Shown: positions 24,280 through 33,429 of the stretch, one piece after another | Numbering within the stretch: position 1 is the first letter of the stretch | Layout: every line of letters begins with the position of its first letter | NCBI GenBank assembly: GCA_030549775.1 | Contig: CM060174.1 | Coordinates: 17,967,193-18,031,192, forward strand | From: Tamarix chinensis | Taxonomy: Eukaryota; Streptophyta; Magnoliopsida; Caryophyllales; Tamaricaceae | Length of the DNA: 64,000 bases | Reading direction: 5' to 3' | Notes under the pieces: model-generated | Seen by the model: the letters and a program-made list of their open reading frames with translations, nothing else | The model's database searches: none | What the model was told of the DNA's origin: nothing | Program-made: the position numbers and the translations under genes

Positions 24280-25870
24280 AAAATTGAGAATGAAAACTTG
24301 AATGTTTGAATATATTGGCACTATTAATTGAAGATGGGTTCTTCATGTTCTTAAACATCAAGCACATGTTATAGTTGACTTAATCATCTCACTAATTAAA
24401 TAAGTAGTGTTAATAAAATATTAATCATGATTAGAAATAAAATGACCAAGTTTAACTTAATTTAGTAAAATATAGAATATATGAATAGTGATAGTCAAAC
24501 ATTTACCATTAAACTTGACTTTGATAGTTGACTTTGCACTTTGAACACAGATTATGATTTGTTCTTAAATTAACATATGATTGTATTTTACAAATTAGGA
24601 TTCAAACATAACTTATGTTTTTGGTTAATTGGATCCTAAATGGTATTTCGAGATTAAAATACTTGTTTAAAGGTTTTAACTAGTGAATTTTCATACTAAC
24701 ATGTGTTAATTTTAAACACTTGGGAATTATATATGGTTTTGTGTTTGGTGTTACCCATAATATCCCATTTGGATTTTCTTCTATGTTATGTTACATTATG
24801 CTATGTAAGTATGGCATCATCTATTAATGCCTAGTTGAAATAGTTTGATGTTGTCTATATATACCTATTTGCTATTATTTGGTGTAAACATTAAACACCA
24901 ATTTGATATTATTTGGTGTGGAGAGTACAATAAACACCCATTTGATATTTTTTGGTGCAAACAAGGAACACCCATTTGATAATGTTTGGTGTAAAAGAGA
25001 AACACTTATTTGATATAATTTGTTGTAAAAGAGAAACACCCATTCGATATTTTTCGTGTAAACTTTAAACATCTATTTGATACTGGTTGGTGTAATAATA
25101 AAAACCCATTTGAAATTGTTTGGTGCAAACAATAAACAACCATTTGAGATTTTTTGATGTCATTAATAAACAACTAGTTGGATGCTTCCATGACTTTTAT
25201 TCATGGAGGAATAAATTATTTGGTCATGTAATTAGTTGACAATAATGTGTAATATTCTTACTTAAGATACATGAAGTTACCCTACATTGCCTTGACACCA
25301 TACTTACATGTTTAAGTATGATTTCAAACCATGTGATTCCTTGACCCTTTCCTATATTGTGTTTCATTATATCTATACTTTTGTATTTCAATTTAATCTT
25401 ACTAGTATGTGAATAGTGACATGTCCATACTATGGCCACTACACAATCGAAAGGGTTTAGTGACGATGTTTATGTGCTGGTTTCTAAAGCCTTCTTAGAG
25501 TCATGCTTGATAGGGTTTGGGCTAGATTAGGATTAAGCTAATCAACACCTTCTAGTTTTATAACTCTATTTAGTTAATGCTACTATAAACTTTAAAACCT
25601 TAACAACACTTTAATATTTCTAACTCTCCATAGGGGATTTTTGTTATATAACCATTATTTTCATTTTGATTTCCTCTCACTCTAATCATTTATTGAGTAA
25701 ATATTAGATTTGTCTTATGTTAGGTGCAAACCACACATGATCCTTGAGGTATGAAAATAATTTTTATCTTGTACTCTTCGTAGGTTAGGAATTGGTTGTG
25801 CATTTACCATGTTGGGTTTTTTTTGTAACACCCTTCATTTCCTATTTGCTTCCACAAATCTTACACCATT
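24280..25870 (+). repeat. Gamma repeat, copy 1 (LTR-like)
   Basis: This segment is matched along its length by 33430-34790 in the same orientation. Shared landmarks in order are ATTAATCATGATTAGAAATA, a tandem array of roughly 40-bp units, a cold spot with CATGTTTAA/GTATGA, GGATTAAGCTAA, a TAGTTTTAT.ACTCTA block and a final ATTTGCTTCCA-AAAT-T. The two copies are separated by beta and alpha units. They may be two LTRs of one element or two independent insertions. Termini are not resolved. Confidence 0.6.
24855..25170 (+). repeat. Minisatellite of about 40-bp units in gamma copy 1
   Basis: About eight imperfect units follow the pattern CCCATTTGATATT.TTTGGTG then AAACA..AAACA. They produce the repetitive minus-strand frame 24875-25072, which has no biological meaning that I can see. 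About six units of the same repeat are present at 33966-34230. Confidence 0.8.
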
Positions 25871-25986
25871 TGGGGTTATTTTTTTTAATTAGTGATCATA
25901 TAGATGGTTGTACACATTTAAACAATCATATATATAGTGTCATCTATATTTATTTTTATAATAGTTCTATGGTTAAGATCCTTTGA

Positions 25987-28304
25987 TGTAATACCCACTC
26001 TAAAATCCTTAAAATTCATTTAAAATTATACTGATACAAAAGAAATTAGTTTTGGTTCAAAAAGGGGCTTGAAGTTTGGGTAAAGATGTTAATTTTAGGC
26101 ATATAAATTGATTGACTAAAATAGAGAAAGGTTGAAGGTCCAAGCTTTCTTCTGCTTGAAATTTGTTCTTAAGAAAAGGTTGAGTTGTGCTTCTTTTTTT
26201 CTCCTTCTTTTAGTTAGGTTTTAAAAATATTTTTGAGTGTTTGAGTTCTTGGTCTTCTTAGAAATTATGGAGTCTTAGGTTAGGTCATCAATTTAAGAGT
26301 TTAATCTTATGCTGGAAGGTTTTTCTTGGAGGTAAAGCATCTTTATCTGTAATATGACTAAGGATTTATATTATTGATTGTGTTTTCATGTTCTTTGTGT
26401 GTTATGTGATGCTTCAGTTATTTTTGACTCCTTAAATTTTACCACGTGACATATTTATACTTTTAAAGTTTGGAGCATGTTTTCAAGTATTTTGATATTC
26501 ATCATGAATTAGTTGAATTCACATGAGTATTATATGTATTGATTTTTCTTACCATGTATCCTTGGAAATTTAGTGATGGAGTATGTATTTTTATATATTT
26601 TATAATGTAGAAGCATGATAGGATTATTATGCAAAGAAAGTGATTTTTTTAAAATATTTTATGTCTATATGTGGGCATTATTTCTCCTAAACCATTCGAA
26701 GGGTTGGTTGAAGCTATAGATTGGTTTTCATGGATAATTAATCAGTTGATGAATACATTAGTTAGCTAATGTGAATAGTCAATTGATTCGAGATATCCAT
26801 CGACTTGTTCTGTGATCAATCGATTAGTATTACATACCCATCAACTAGTTACTTTATGAAAAGAGAGGTTTTGGTCTCAACTTAAGCATGGCAATCGGTC
26901 CAACCAAACCCATTGATTGGTTGTTATGAACAATCAATTGGTTGGACTAACTAGTGAATTGGTTTCACTATCGTTTTTTTTTGTGGGTTTGGTATGTTGA
27001 GACTAGTTAACTAATCTTAAGGACCATTCAACTAATTTCATTTGATCTTTCCATGTTCAGTTATTATTTTTTGATATTGCTTTGAGGCTTATATTTTAAT
27101 TTTTCCATTAGTTTGTGACATTAAATCATGATCTTAGCCAAGCATAATGAGAACAAAGGAAAAAATAAAATGAGGAATATTGTGGACTGGCTTGAAAGAT
27201 TTATTTGGATAAGTTTGGTGTTGCCTCTAAATGCCTAATTATATGAAATAGGAATGAGTTGTAATTTGTGATGTGACTTAATTATTACTAATAATGAGAA
27301 TTAAGATTTTGTTTGAACTTTTTTCTCTAATTCTTAGGGAAGCTAACCAGGAGTTAGTAGGTGGGTCACCCTATGTCTTTAGCTTTTTACTTAGTACATG
27401 TTTTCTTTCTCTACCAGCTTGTGGTTGTTAGAGGGTATGTGCATATTTATAAGGTATAGGATAATACTATTGTAGATTGGTATGTCATCGATATCCAAGT
27501 AAGTTGGATAAGGTATCCTTATATAAGAACCCTGGCACTTTGTATGTCCATCGCTTAGGTATATATGGTATCCCAACTTTTGTGTTAACTCTTAAGGAAA
27601 ATGTATTAGAGGTATGGTGGGTGATGTACCACCGTACATGCCCCCTCAATTTATTATGACTATGTTTGGTGGGTATAGTATCCCAATATGTGTTCACCTT
27701 TGTAGTAAATGCATTCAAGGTTTGGTGGGTGTGGTATCCTTGAGAAAAGCCTCCTTGGAATATTCTAACCATATGTGGTGAATGTGGTATCCCATGGTGT
27801 GTTTTATGCTTCCACAAAATTTATTCATGGTGTAGAACTAGGTTTGGTCGAACAAAATATTGTAGTAATTAGAATGTATGTCGTTATATTTTCCATAGGT
27901 TTTTTCAACAAGCAAACAAAAAAAAATTAATTTAGGATTGATAATATGGTTTATTCTATATGTTTCCAATGCATAATCTATATTATTATCTCTTCCATGA
28001 TTCTTATGCAAGCATGCCTTATAATATGAAAATTATGAGCTTGATGTTTTATTATCTAATTATATTTTATACCATTCTATTATGTGACCTCAAGGTGTAG
28101 CATGATCTCTTATAATTGTTTTACCATTACTTCACTGTAGTGATACTTCATTTATGTTGTCAATGTGATGATCTAGCTTTTATTATTTTCAACAAATGAT
28201 GATTTACATGATTATGATTCTCAAATAGAGTATGTTGAGGATGATGACATGAGCCAATAGCTGGTCATTGCTTGGGGATATAAATTACATTTCCTTTTAG
28301 GTAA
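25987..28304 (+). mobile_element. Beta LTR (Tekay-like), first part
   Basis: It begins TGTAATACCCACTC. It has the modules of the minus-strand beta copy at 2060-8691 in the same order: array of CAATCGATT/ACTAGT motifs (26690-27060), CCAGGAGTTAGTAGGTGGGTCA (27348-27369, in pieces), GTTTGGTGGGTGTGGTATCC array (27540-27800) and AGCTGGTCATTGCTT (28260). The unit is then interrupted by alpha copy 2 and resumes at 32743. No internal coding region follows on either side, so this is probably a solo LTR. Frames such as 27391-27576, 27477-27659 and 27485-27817 lie in the repeat array and are not genes. Confidence 0.72.
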
Positions 28305-28309
28305 GATTT
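28305..28309 (+). repeat. Target-site duplication GATTT (left) of alpha copy 2
   Basis: GATTT here is repeated exactly at 32738-32742 on the other side of the alpha unit. A five-base duplication is the size LTR-retrotransposon integrases usually leave. Confidence 0.8.
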
Positions 28310-28847
28310 TAAAATGCCCCAAAATTTTCTAATTTTAAAGATTATATTTAAATAAGGTTTTATTTAAAAATTTAATTTAATAAATTGTTTTTACTAAAAT
28401 AAAAGGAAATTTATTAGGGCAAATGAATAAGAAATTTTATAAATATGTTAAGTAAAGGAAATTTGGGTACATTATCTAATTAAAGATTTTAATTTGGGAA
28501 TTTATTTAAATAAATTATTTTATTCAAATTAAGAAAGAGAAAATAGTTTCAAATTAATTTTAATTTTATAAATAATTAAATTAAATAAAATTTGAGTGAT
28601 TTATTAATTTAAAATGGAAATTTTGGAAAATCTTTTAAAAATCCTAATTTAACCTAAAAAAGGGATTTAAATATTATTTTATTTAAATATTATTATTTTT
28701 AAATACCTCAAATATTTTAATTAATTTATCTAACCCAACCATCCTATTTCTATTTTTATTTTTTCCTCTTTCCTTCTCCTTCTTTCTTTTTCTTCCTTTT
28801 TCCTTCTTTTTTCTTTCTTCCTCTTTTCTCTTTCTTTTTCTCGCCGA

Positions 28848-28871
28848 ACTGGGCCTGGCTTGAGGCCCAGT
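28848..28871. promoter_or_regulatory. Perfect inverted repeat with TGGGCC/GGCCCA motifs
   Basis: ACTGGGCCT and AGGCCCAGT are exact reverse complements separated by six bases. TGGGCC/GGCCCA are TCP-type site II elements in plant promoters, and this pair lies about 600 bp upstream of the TATA box at 29464. TGGGCC motifs also occur at the equivalent place in the other alpha copies (near 51488 and, on the minus strand, near 56180 and 56298). Confidence 0.55.
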
Positions 28872-29463
28872 CTTCCTTCCCCTTTCTCCTTTCCTTCAGC
28901 GCGACCTGGCCTACGCGATTGTCCTCCTTTCGCCTCCCTCGCTTCGCCGCGTTTTGATTCTTTCTCCCACTCAAATGCGGCGTTTTGATCATTACACTTT
29001 TTTACCGTTGCGCGACAGCCCCGGAACGCCGTTCTTTATCCCTTTTTACACTCAAAATGCGTCGTTCTATTTAATGAACATAACCCTCGCGCCAAACTGC
29101 CCGGTTTCCCTTTCTTTTTCTTTCTTTTCTCTCCCCAAACCGCCCAGTCCAACCTCCCCTATATTCTTCTTCCTCCTCCAGCCCGACGCCATAACCGCAA
29201 CCTTCCTCCTTCCCTAAAAAATGGCACCACTAGACACACGTGTCGTGACCGGCCTTTCTCCTTCCCATTCTCTTCCTCTTGACGCACACTTCGATTTGAA
29301 ATGCCCCACTCTCCATTTCTTCCCCACGTTTGCCCCCATTTCCCTCGCGAAGGTCGGGTAAATTTTTGAATTTGTGCCGCCCGATCAACGGCATAACCAA
29401 CCCATTTTCCCACCGAAATTGATCTTCTGGTAACCTCCACAACTCGAGCCTACCCTCCACTAC

Positions 29464-29470
29464 TATAAAT
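29464..29470 (+). promoter_or_regulatory. TATA box of alpha copy 2
   Basis: TATAAAT sits in CTATAAATACCCC, a string found also in copy 3 (57009) and, with one more C in the run, on the minus strand in copy 4 (55715-55721). Downstream, AATCGAGCTTTC and a telo-box-like AAACCCTAA follow. The position about 1.15 kb from the LTR start would set the U3/R border. Promoter activity is inferred. Confidence 0.6.
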
Positions 29471-30006
29471 ACCCCTCCTATGGCTCGAAATCGAGCTTTC
29501 TTTTCTCGAAAACCCTAAGTGCAATCGGTGTGCCACAGCCACTTTAGATGCCCCGTTCTCCACCGTTAGCCAACCTCGCCGCCTCTTCTTCCTCCCAAAC
29601 TCTTCCCTGCAACACCCTATAATTAACTAAACCATCTACACCCTTCTATTCTCCTTGCACGAGCCTCCATAACCGTGCAAAGTTTGCTAGTTCTCTCGCC
29701 AGAAATTACTACCCCGAAACCTTAAACCACCGTCCACCACCATATCCGCCACTTCTGCCACCCTCTAAACCAACAAATATCTCCTGCTAAGTCTCCTCCA
29801 CCGACCCATAAACTTATTTTATTTTTCTCCTTCCCCCTTACCTCTTTTTCTTCATTTTCACCCCTCTTAGATCACTTTTCCAGGCACCACTGCCGGTGCC
29901 ACCCATTCCCTCCAACTCAAGGTGAAACCCTAGACCTTTTCAACACTTCCTTTCGATTTATTGATAATCATTCTACTTTTATCCTAATTTTTAATGTTAA
30001 TTCAAT

Positions 30007-30007
30007 T

Positions 30008-30045
<38 letters not shown>

Positions 30046-30506
30046 TATTATTATTATTGTTATCAACTGAATCCTAATTGCTAAATTTTGTTGACAGGTT
30101 TGGGGGTATTCTTGAGTTAGAAAAATTATTATTCTCAAATTTTGATTATTTAATGGAATTATTACATGTTTACTATTATTATTAATATTATTATTATTAG
30201 TGTAATTATTTATTTAATATTGTAATTATTCTAGGAGGGGTAGAAACCTAAAAATTTAATTAAGTCTCACACCTTTGCTTTTTATTACTATTATTAACAT
30301 TTTTAACATTATTACTCATTATATTATTATTATTATCTTTATTAACTTTTATATTATAAGTATATATATAATATTAATATCATTATGACATTTTTGAATA
30401 GTATTATTAAATGGGGTGGTTTTGAAAGCCACCTTGTAATTTTAAGATTTATGGTATTATTAATATTAATATTCTACTAATAAGAGTATTATTAATAATA
30501 TTTTAC

Positions 30507-30548
<42 letters not shown>

Positions 30549-30560
30549 TACTACTATTAT
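30007..30560 (+). repeat. Trinucleotide microsatellite field (AAT/ATT)
   Basis: Long AAT runs (30007-30045) and ATT runs (30505-30548) are set in generally TTA-rich sequence. Fields of the same type lie at the same relative place in copy 3 (57480-58330) and copy 4 (54300-55010, minus strand). Confidence 0.85.
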
Positions 30561-31072
30561 TATTATTACTACTATTTTGGTGAAGGGTAGAAACCCTTAT
30601 ATCACCACCCTTTTCGAATGAAAATAATAATTTATTTGTATTTTTAAGTAATATTTTGAATAGTTAATTATGGTGTAGTAGTGTTTTAATTAAAAACCAA
30701 ATCTTAGAATAAGTTATAGAATAATAAAATTTTATAAGGGAGCTTAATTCTAGTATACTTTTATATAATAGGTGAACCCAGTCAAACCCCTCAAGTGGAA
30801 TAGGAACGTGCACCAAGTCTGGTGACAATTTAGGTAAGGGTTTACTAAGGCCATTTGTGTGTTTATATGCATTATGTGTTTCTTATGCCATGTATTCTAT
30901 GTTTATTACTATGAATTATTTCGTATGTGGCATGATTATAGAGTTGAAGTTTGTTGGTGTGAATAAACTGTGGCATGAGAATTATGTGTATGTTTATGTC
31001 ATTATTGTATGATATGACCTTAAGATATGCTTGTTAGGGTTGTAAATTCATGATGGGAAGTGTAACAATGTA

Positions 31073-31560
31073 GTGTTGGGGTTTTGCATGAAATGGCATG
31101 GTGTTAGGGTTTGGATGAAATGGCATGATGTTAGGGTTTGCATGGAAGCATGTCTATGTGGAGTTAGGGTTGCTTATGAATTAGGGTTTGCATGGAAGTG
31201 TGGCCTATGTGAAGCTAGGGTTGCATGTGGATTAGGGTTACATGGAAATTTCTACGTGGAGTTAGGGTGTGCATGGGAGCTAGGTTTGCATGGAAGTGTG
31301 GTACGTGGAGTTAGGGTTTGCATGGGAGCTAGGGTTTGCATGGAAGTGTGGTACGTGGAGTTAGGGTTTGCATTAGAGCTTGGGTTTGTACGGAAGTGTG
31401 GTACGTGGAGATTGGGTTTGCATGGAAGCGTGGGTCATGTGTAGTTAGGATTTTCATGGGAGCTAAGGTTTGCATGGAAATGTGTTTTACGTGGAGTTAG
31501 GGTTTGCATGGAGTAGGGTTTGCATGTGAGTTAGGGTTTGCATGGATTTAGTCATGTATG
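31073..31560 (+). repeat. Minisatellite containing TTAGGGTTTGCATGG units
   Basis: Imperfect units of about 50 bp, each made of two half-units with TTAGGGTTTGCATGG and a GTGTGGTACGTGGAG spacer, repeat from 31073 to 31560 and are clearest at 31255-31410. They create an apparently long frame (31073-31444) whose translation just repeats GLHG-like patterns. Copy 4 has a comparable ACCCTA-type stretch at 53500-53860 and copy 3 a weaker one at 59030-59620. Resemblance to the plant telomere unit TTTAGGG is partial. Confidence 0.75.
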
Positions 31561-31651
31561 TCTGGGCAAATATTTGTGAATGACAAATGTTTTTGAATAA
31601 AATATTTAAGACACTAATATATTAAAGTGGAAGATATTGAGACGGGACCAG

Positions 31652-31988
31652 CCGATCCACCGGTTAGGAATAGTGGCTAGGGTTTTTACCCTATGTGTGA
31701 CCGATCCACCGGTAATAACAGTGGTTAGGACATGAGGTCCTATATGTGACCGACCCACCAGTTATAATAGTGGGGGATCCTGAGCTCAATAAAGACAAAC
31801 CAGATTGTTAATGCTATTAAAAGATACTAACTACTTATAGTGGAACACCATGCGAGCAGGAACCAAGCCGATCCACAGGTTAGGAATAGTGGTTAGGGTT
31901 TTACCCTATATGTGACCGATCCACCGGTAATAATAGTGGTTAGGGCATGATGCTCTATGTGTGACCGGCCCACCGGTTATAATAGTGG
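31652..31988 (+). repeat. Three-plus-three array of CCGATCCACCGG..ATAATAGTGG motifs
   Basis: Motif positions: 31652-31676, 31701-31724 and 31750-31773; then a spacer with GATACTAACTACTTATAGTGG; then 31868-31892, 31916-31939 and 31965-31988. Each motif has CCAC and GTGG arms that can pair. The same six-motif layout and spacer occur in the other long alpha copies (59881-60217 in copy 3; 52535-52895 on the minus strand in copy 4) and, degenerate, in copy 1 (7055-7475). Confidence 0.75.
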
Positions 31989-32230
31989 GGTGTTCCTATT
32001 TTTGCATGGATATGATAAAAGGCATGGTGTGTATCGACTTTTGATAAAAGAAATATTAAATGATTAATCTGGACCTTTTTGGGCATTATGTGTGGACTTA
32101 TAAATTATAAGTTATGGATTTCATTTTATGCTTCTATGTATCATATGTGTGGGTTTGTAAATGTATGTTGGTCATTATCCTGCATGAATTAATATGTTAT
32201 GTGCCGGCCTTAGTACTTGGTTACCTTACT

Positions 32231-32320
32231 CAGTACGTAGCATACTGATCATCCGTTTCATGGGTGCTGCTCATTCCCACGAGCAGAAGGCTCGTCTGAT
32301 CTATTGCAGGTAGGAGACGC
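32231..32320 (+). promoter_or_regulatory. Alpha conserved core with acceptor-like site
   Basis: AGTACGTAGCATACTGATCA, then CCGTTTCATGGGTGCTGCTC, ATTCCCACGAGCAGAAGG and finally TTGCAG|GTAGGAG. This is the best conserved block among the alpha copies (60401-60490 in copy 3; 52241-52330, minus strand, in copy 4; 7641-7720 in copy 1). CTGCTC and GAGCAG can form a six-base stem around ATTCCCAC. TACTGA(C/T) lies about 60-65 bases before TGCAG|G, like a branch-point and acceptor pair. Function not known. Confidence 0.6.
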
Positions 32321-32737
32321 CTACTTTGATGCTATCGATGTCTATGGGACATCAGGAGGGGCAAAGTGATAGCTGGGCTGGATCAATCTCTAGAGTGACG
32401 TGGCTGTTGTCCTTTTAAATTTATGATTCATGTTATCTTTTTTTTTTATGTTTGAATTCTCGAAACAACTTTACTAATATTGTTTAGTTATTATCTGGAA
32501 AAACAATAGCTGATATTTTGAACTATGTAAGACTTGCGCGTACTCTGATTTTTATTTTTAAAAATTTGGATTTTATGTTGTTATTAATAGTATTGTTCTT
32601 AGCCTTAGCACTTGGTACTGGAACGGTAGGAGTGAACCGGTCTGGTACTAAGTGTGGCGGTAACATCCCTAGAATTTACGGTTTTAATTTATGAGTATTG
32701 TTTTAAAAAAAAATTTTATAAATTTTGGGGTGTTATA

Positions 32738-32742
32738 GATTT
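32738..32742 (+). repeat. Target-site duplication GATTT (right) of alpha copy 2
   Basis: Exact repeat of 28305-28309, immediately after the alpha terminus GGGGTGTTATA. Confidence 0.8.
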
Positions 32743-33076
32743 AGGCTAACTAACATAGATTGTTTTGCCCACTATGCCAGGATGATTTTGTTTCTTTTTG
32801 GTTATTTAAACTCTAGGCTTTGGTTCATATATTTAGATTCTATAAATCTCTCTTTCATCTATATTAATCTCATCTTTATTACTAATTTCTATTCTTATTA
32901 GTACATGCATTCTTTTGCTTGTTTATTTTATTTCACCATACATCAAATAAGTGTTAGGTGATGATCACAACTCTTCCATGGTTGATGTGATGATAAAATT
33001 ACCTAGTTTTGTTTTAATACACTTCTCGATTGTCCATAAAATAAAATTTCATGGTTCAAAATTTAGGGGTATTATA
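32743..33076 (+). mobile_element. Beta LTR (Tekay-like), second part
   Basis: The beta sequence resumes here after the nested alpha unit. It shows GTGTTAGGTGATGATCACA, a T-rich stretch, TAAAATAAAATTTCATGGTTC and the terminus GGGGTATTATA. These parallel the complement of 2060-2190 in the minus-strand beta copy (ATTAGGTGATGATCACACAT and GAAATTTTC..TTAAAATTGGGGGCGTTACA). Flanks of the whole beta unit, TTTGA at the left and TTTTG or TTTGT at the right, are at best a 4/5 target duplication. The frame 32951-33145 is incidental. Confidence 0.68.
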
Positions 33077-33429
33077 TTTTGTCACACCATGAAATTGAGG
33101 ACGCAACTTCATAAATTAAGGAACAAATATGGGTTACTTACCTAATGTTGGTTGTATAGGCTCATGTTTTAGAGTAGTAATGCTCTTCTTTTCAGGGGTT
33201 GGTATTTTGTTCCTTACCTAAATAGAGTTCAACTATTTGTTAGGCCTTTATTCGCAAATATATAATAATTTTTTTAAATTGGATTGACTTTGAGGATAAA
33301 TTCATCTTTTTAAGTGGTAAGTGACGTAATTACCCACTTTTTAAATATATATTTTATAGTATAAATATGAAAAGTTATGTTGTTCAAACTTTTATTACAT
33401 CTTTTGTATGAAATTGAAACCATACATCG

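Larger units (their letters stand above)
28310..32737 (+). mobile_element. Alpha-family solo LTR-like unit, copy 2 (4.4 kb, nested in beta)
   Basis: It starts TAAAATGCCCCAAAA (family start TGTAATRCCCCAAAA) and ends TTTTGGGGTGTTATA, near-inverted termini, with perfect GATTT duplications outside. In order it carries a pyrimidine run (28740-28845), a perfect 9-bp stem palindrome around GGCCCA (28848-28871), a GC-rich segment to 29940, TATAAAT at 29464, trinucleotide fields (30007-30560), a donor-like AG|GTAAG (30834), a TTAGGGTTT-rich minisatellite (31073-31560), a six-motif CCAC..GTGG array (31652-31988), the conserved core (32231-32320) with TGCAG|G, and an end segment with AACGGTAGGAGTGAACCGG. 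It contains no gag or pol. I infer a giant solo LTR. Frames 28756-28992, 28954-29217, 29159-29460 and 31073-31444 are compositional. Confidence 0.78.

Noticed and set aside
24855..25170. CRISPR-like array
   Set aside because: Units of about 40 bp are imperfect throughout, with no distinct repeat and unique spacer, and the sequence is plant nuclear DNA.
29464..29940. Start of a host gene with a TATA box
   Set aside because: The same promoter string occurs in three alpha copies and no conserved protein follows in any of them.
31073..31444. 123-codon open frame on the plus strand
   Set aside because: It lies wholly within the TTAGGGTTT minisatellite and its translation only repeats the unit; no signal of a real protein.
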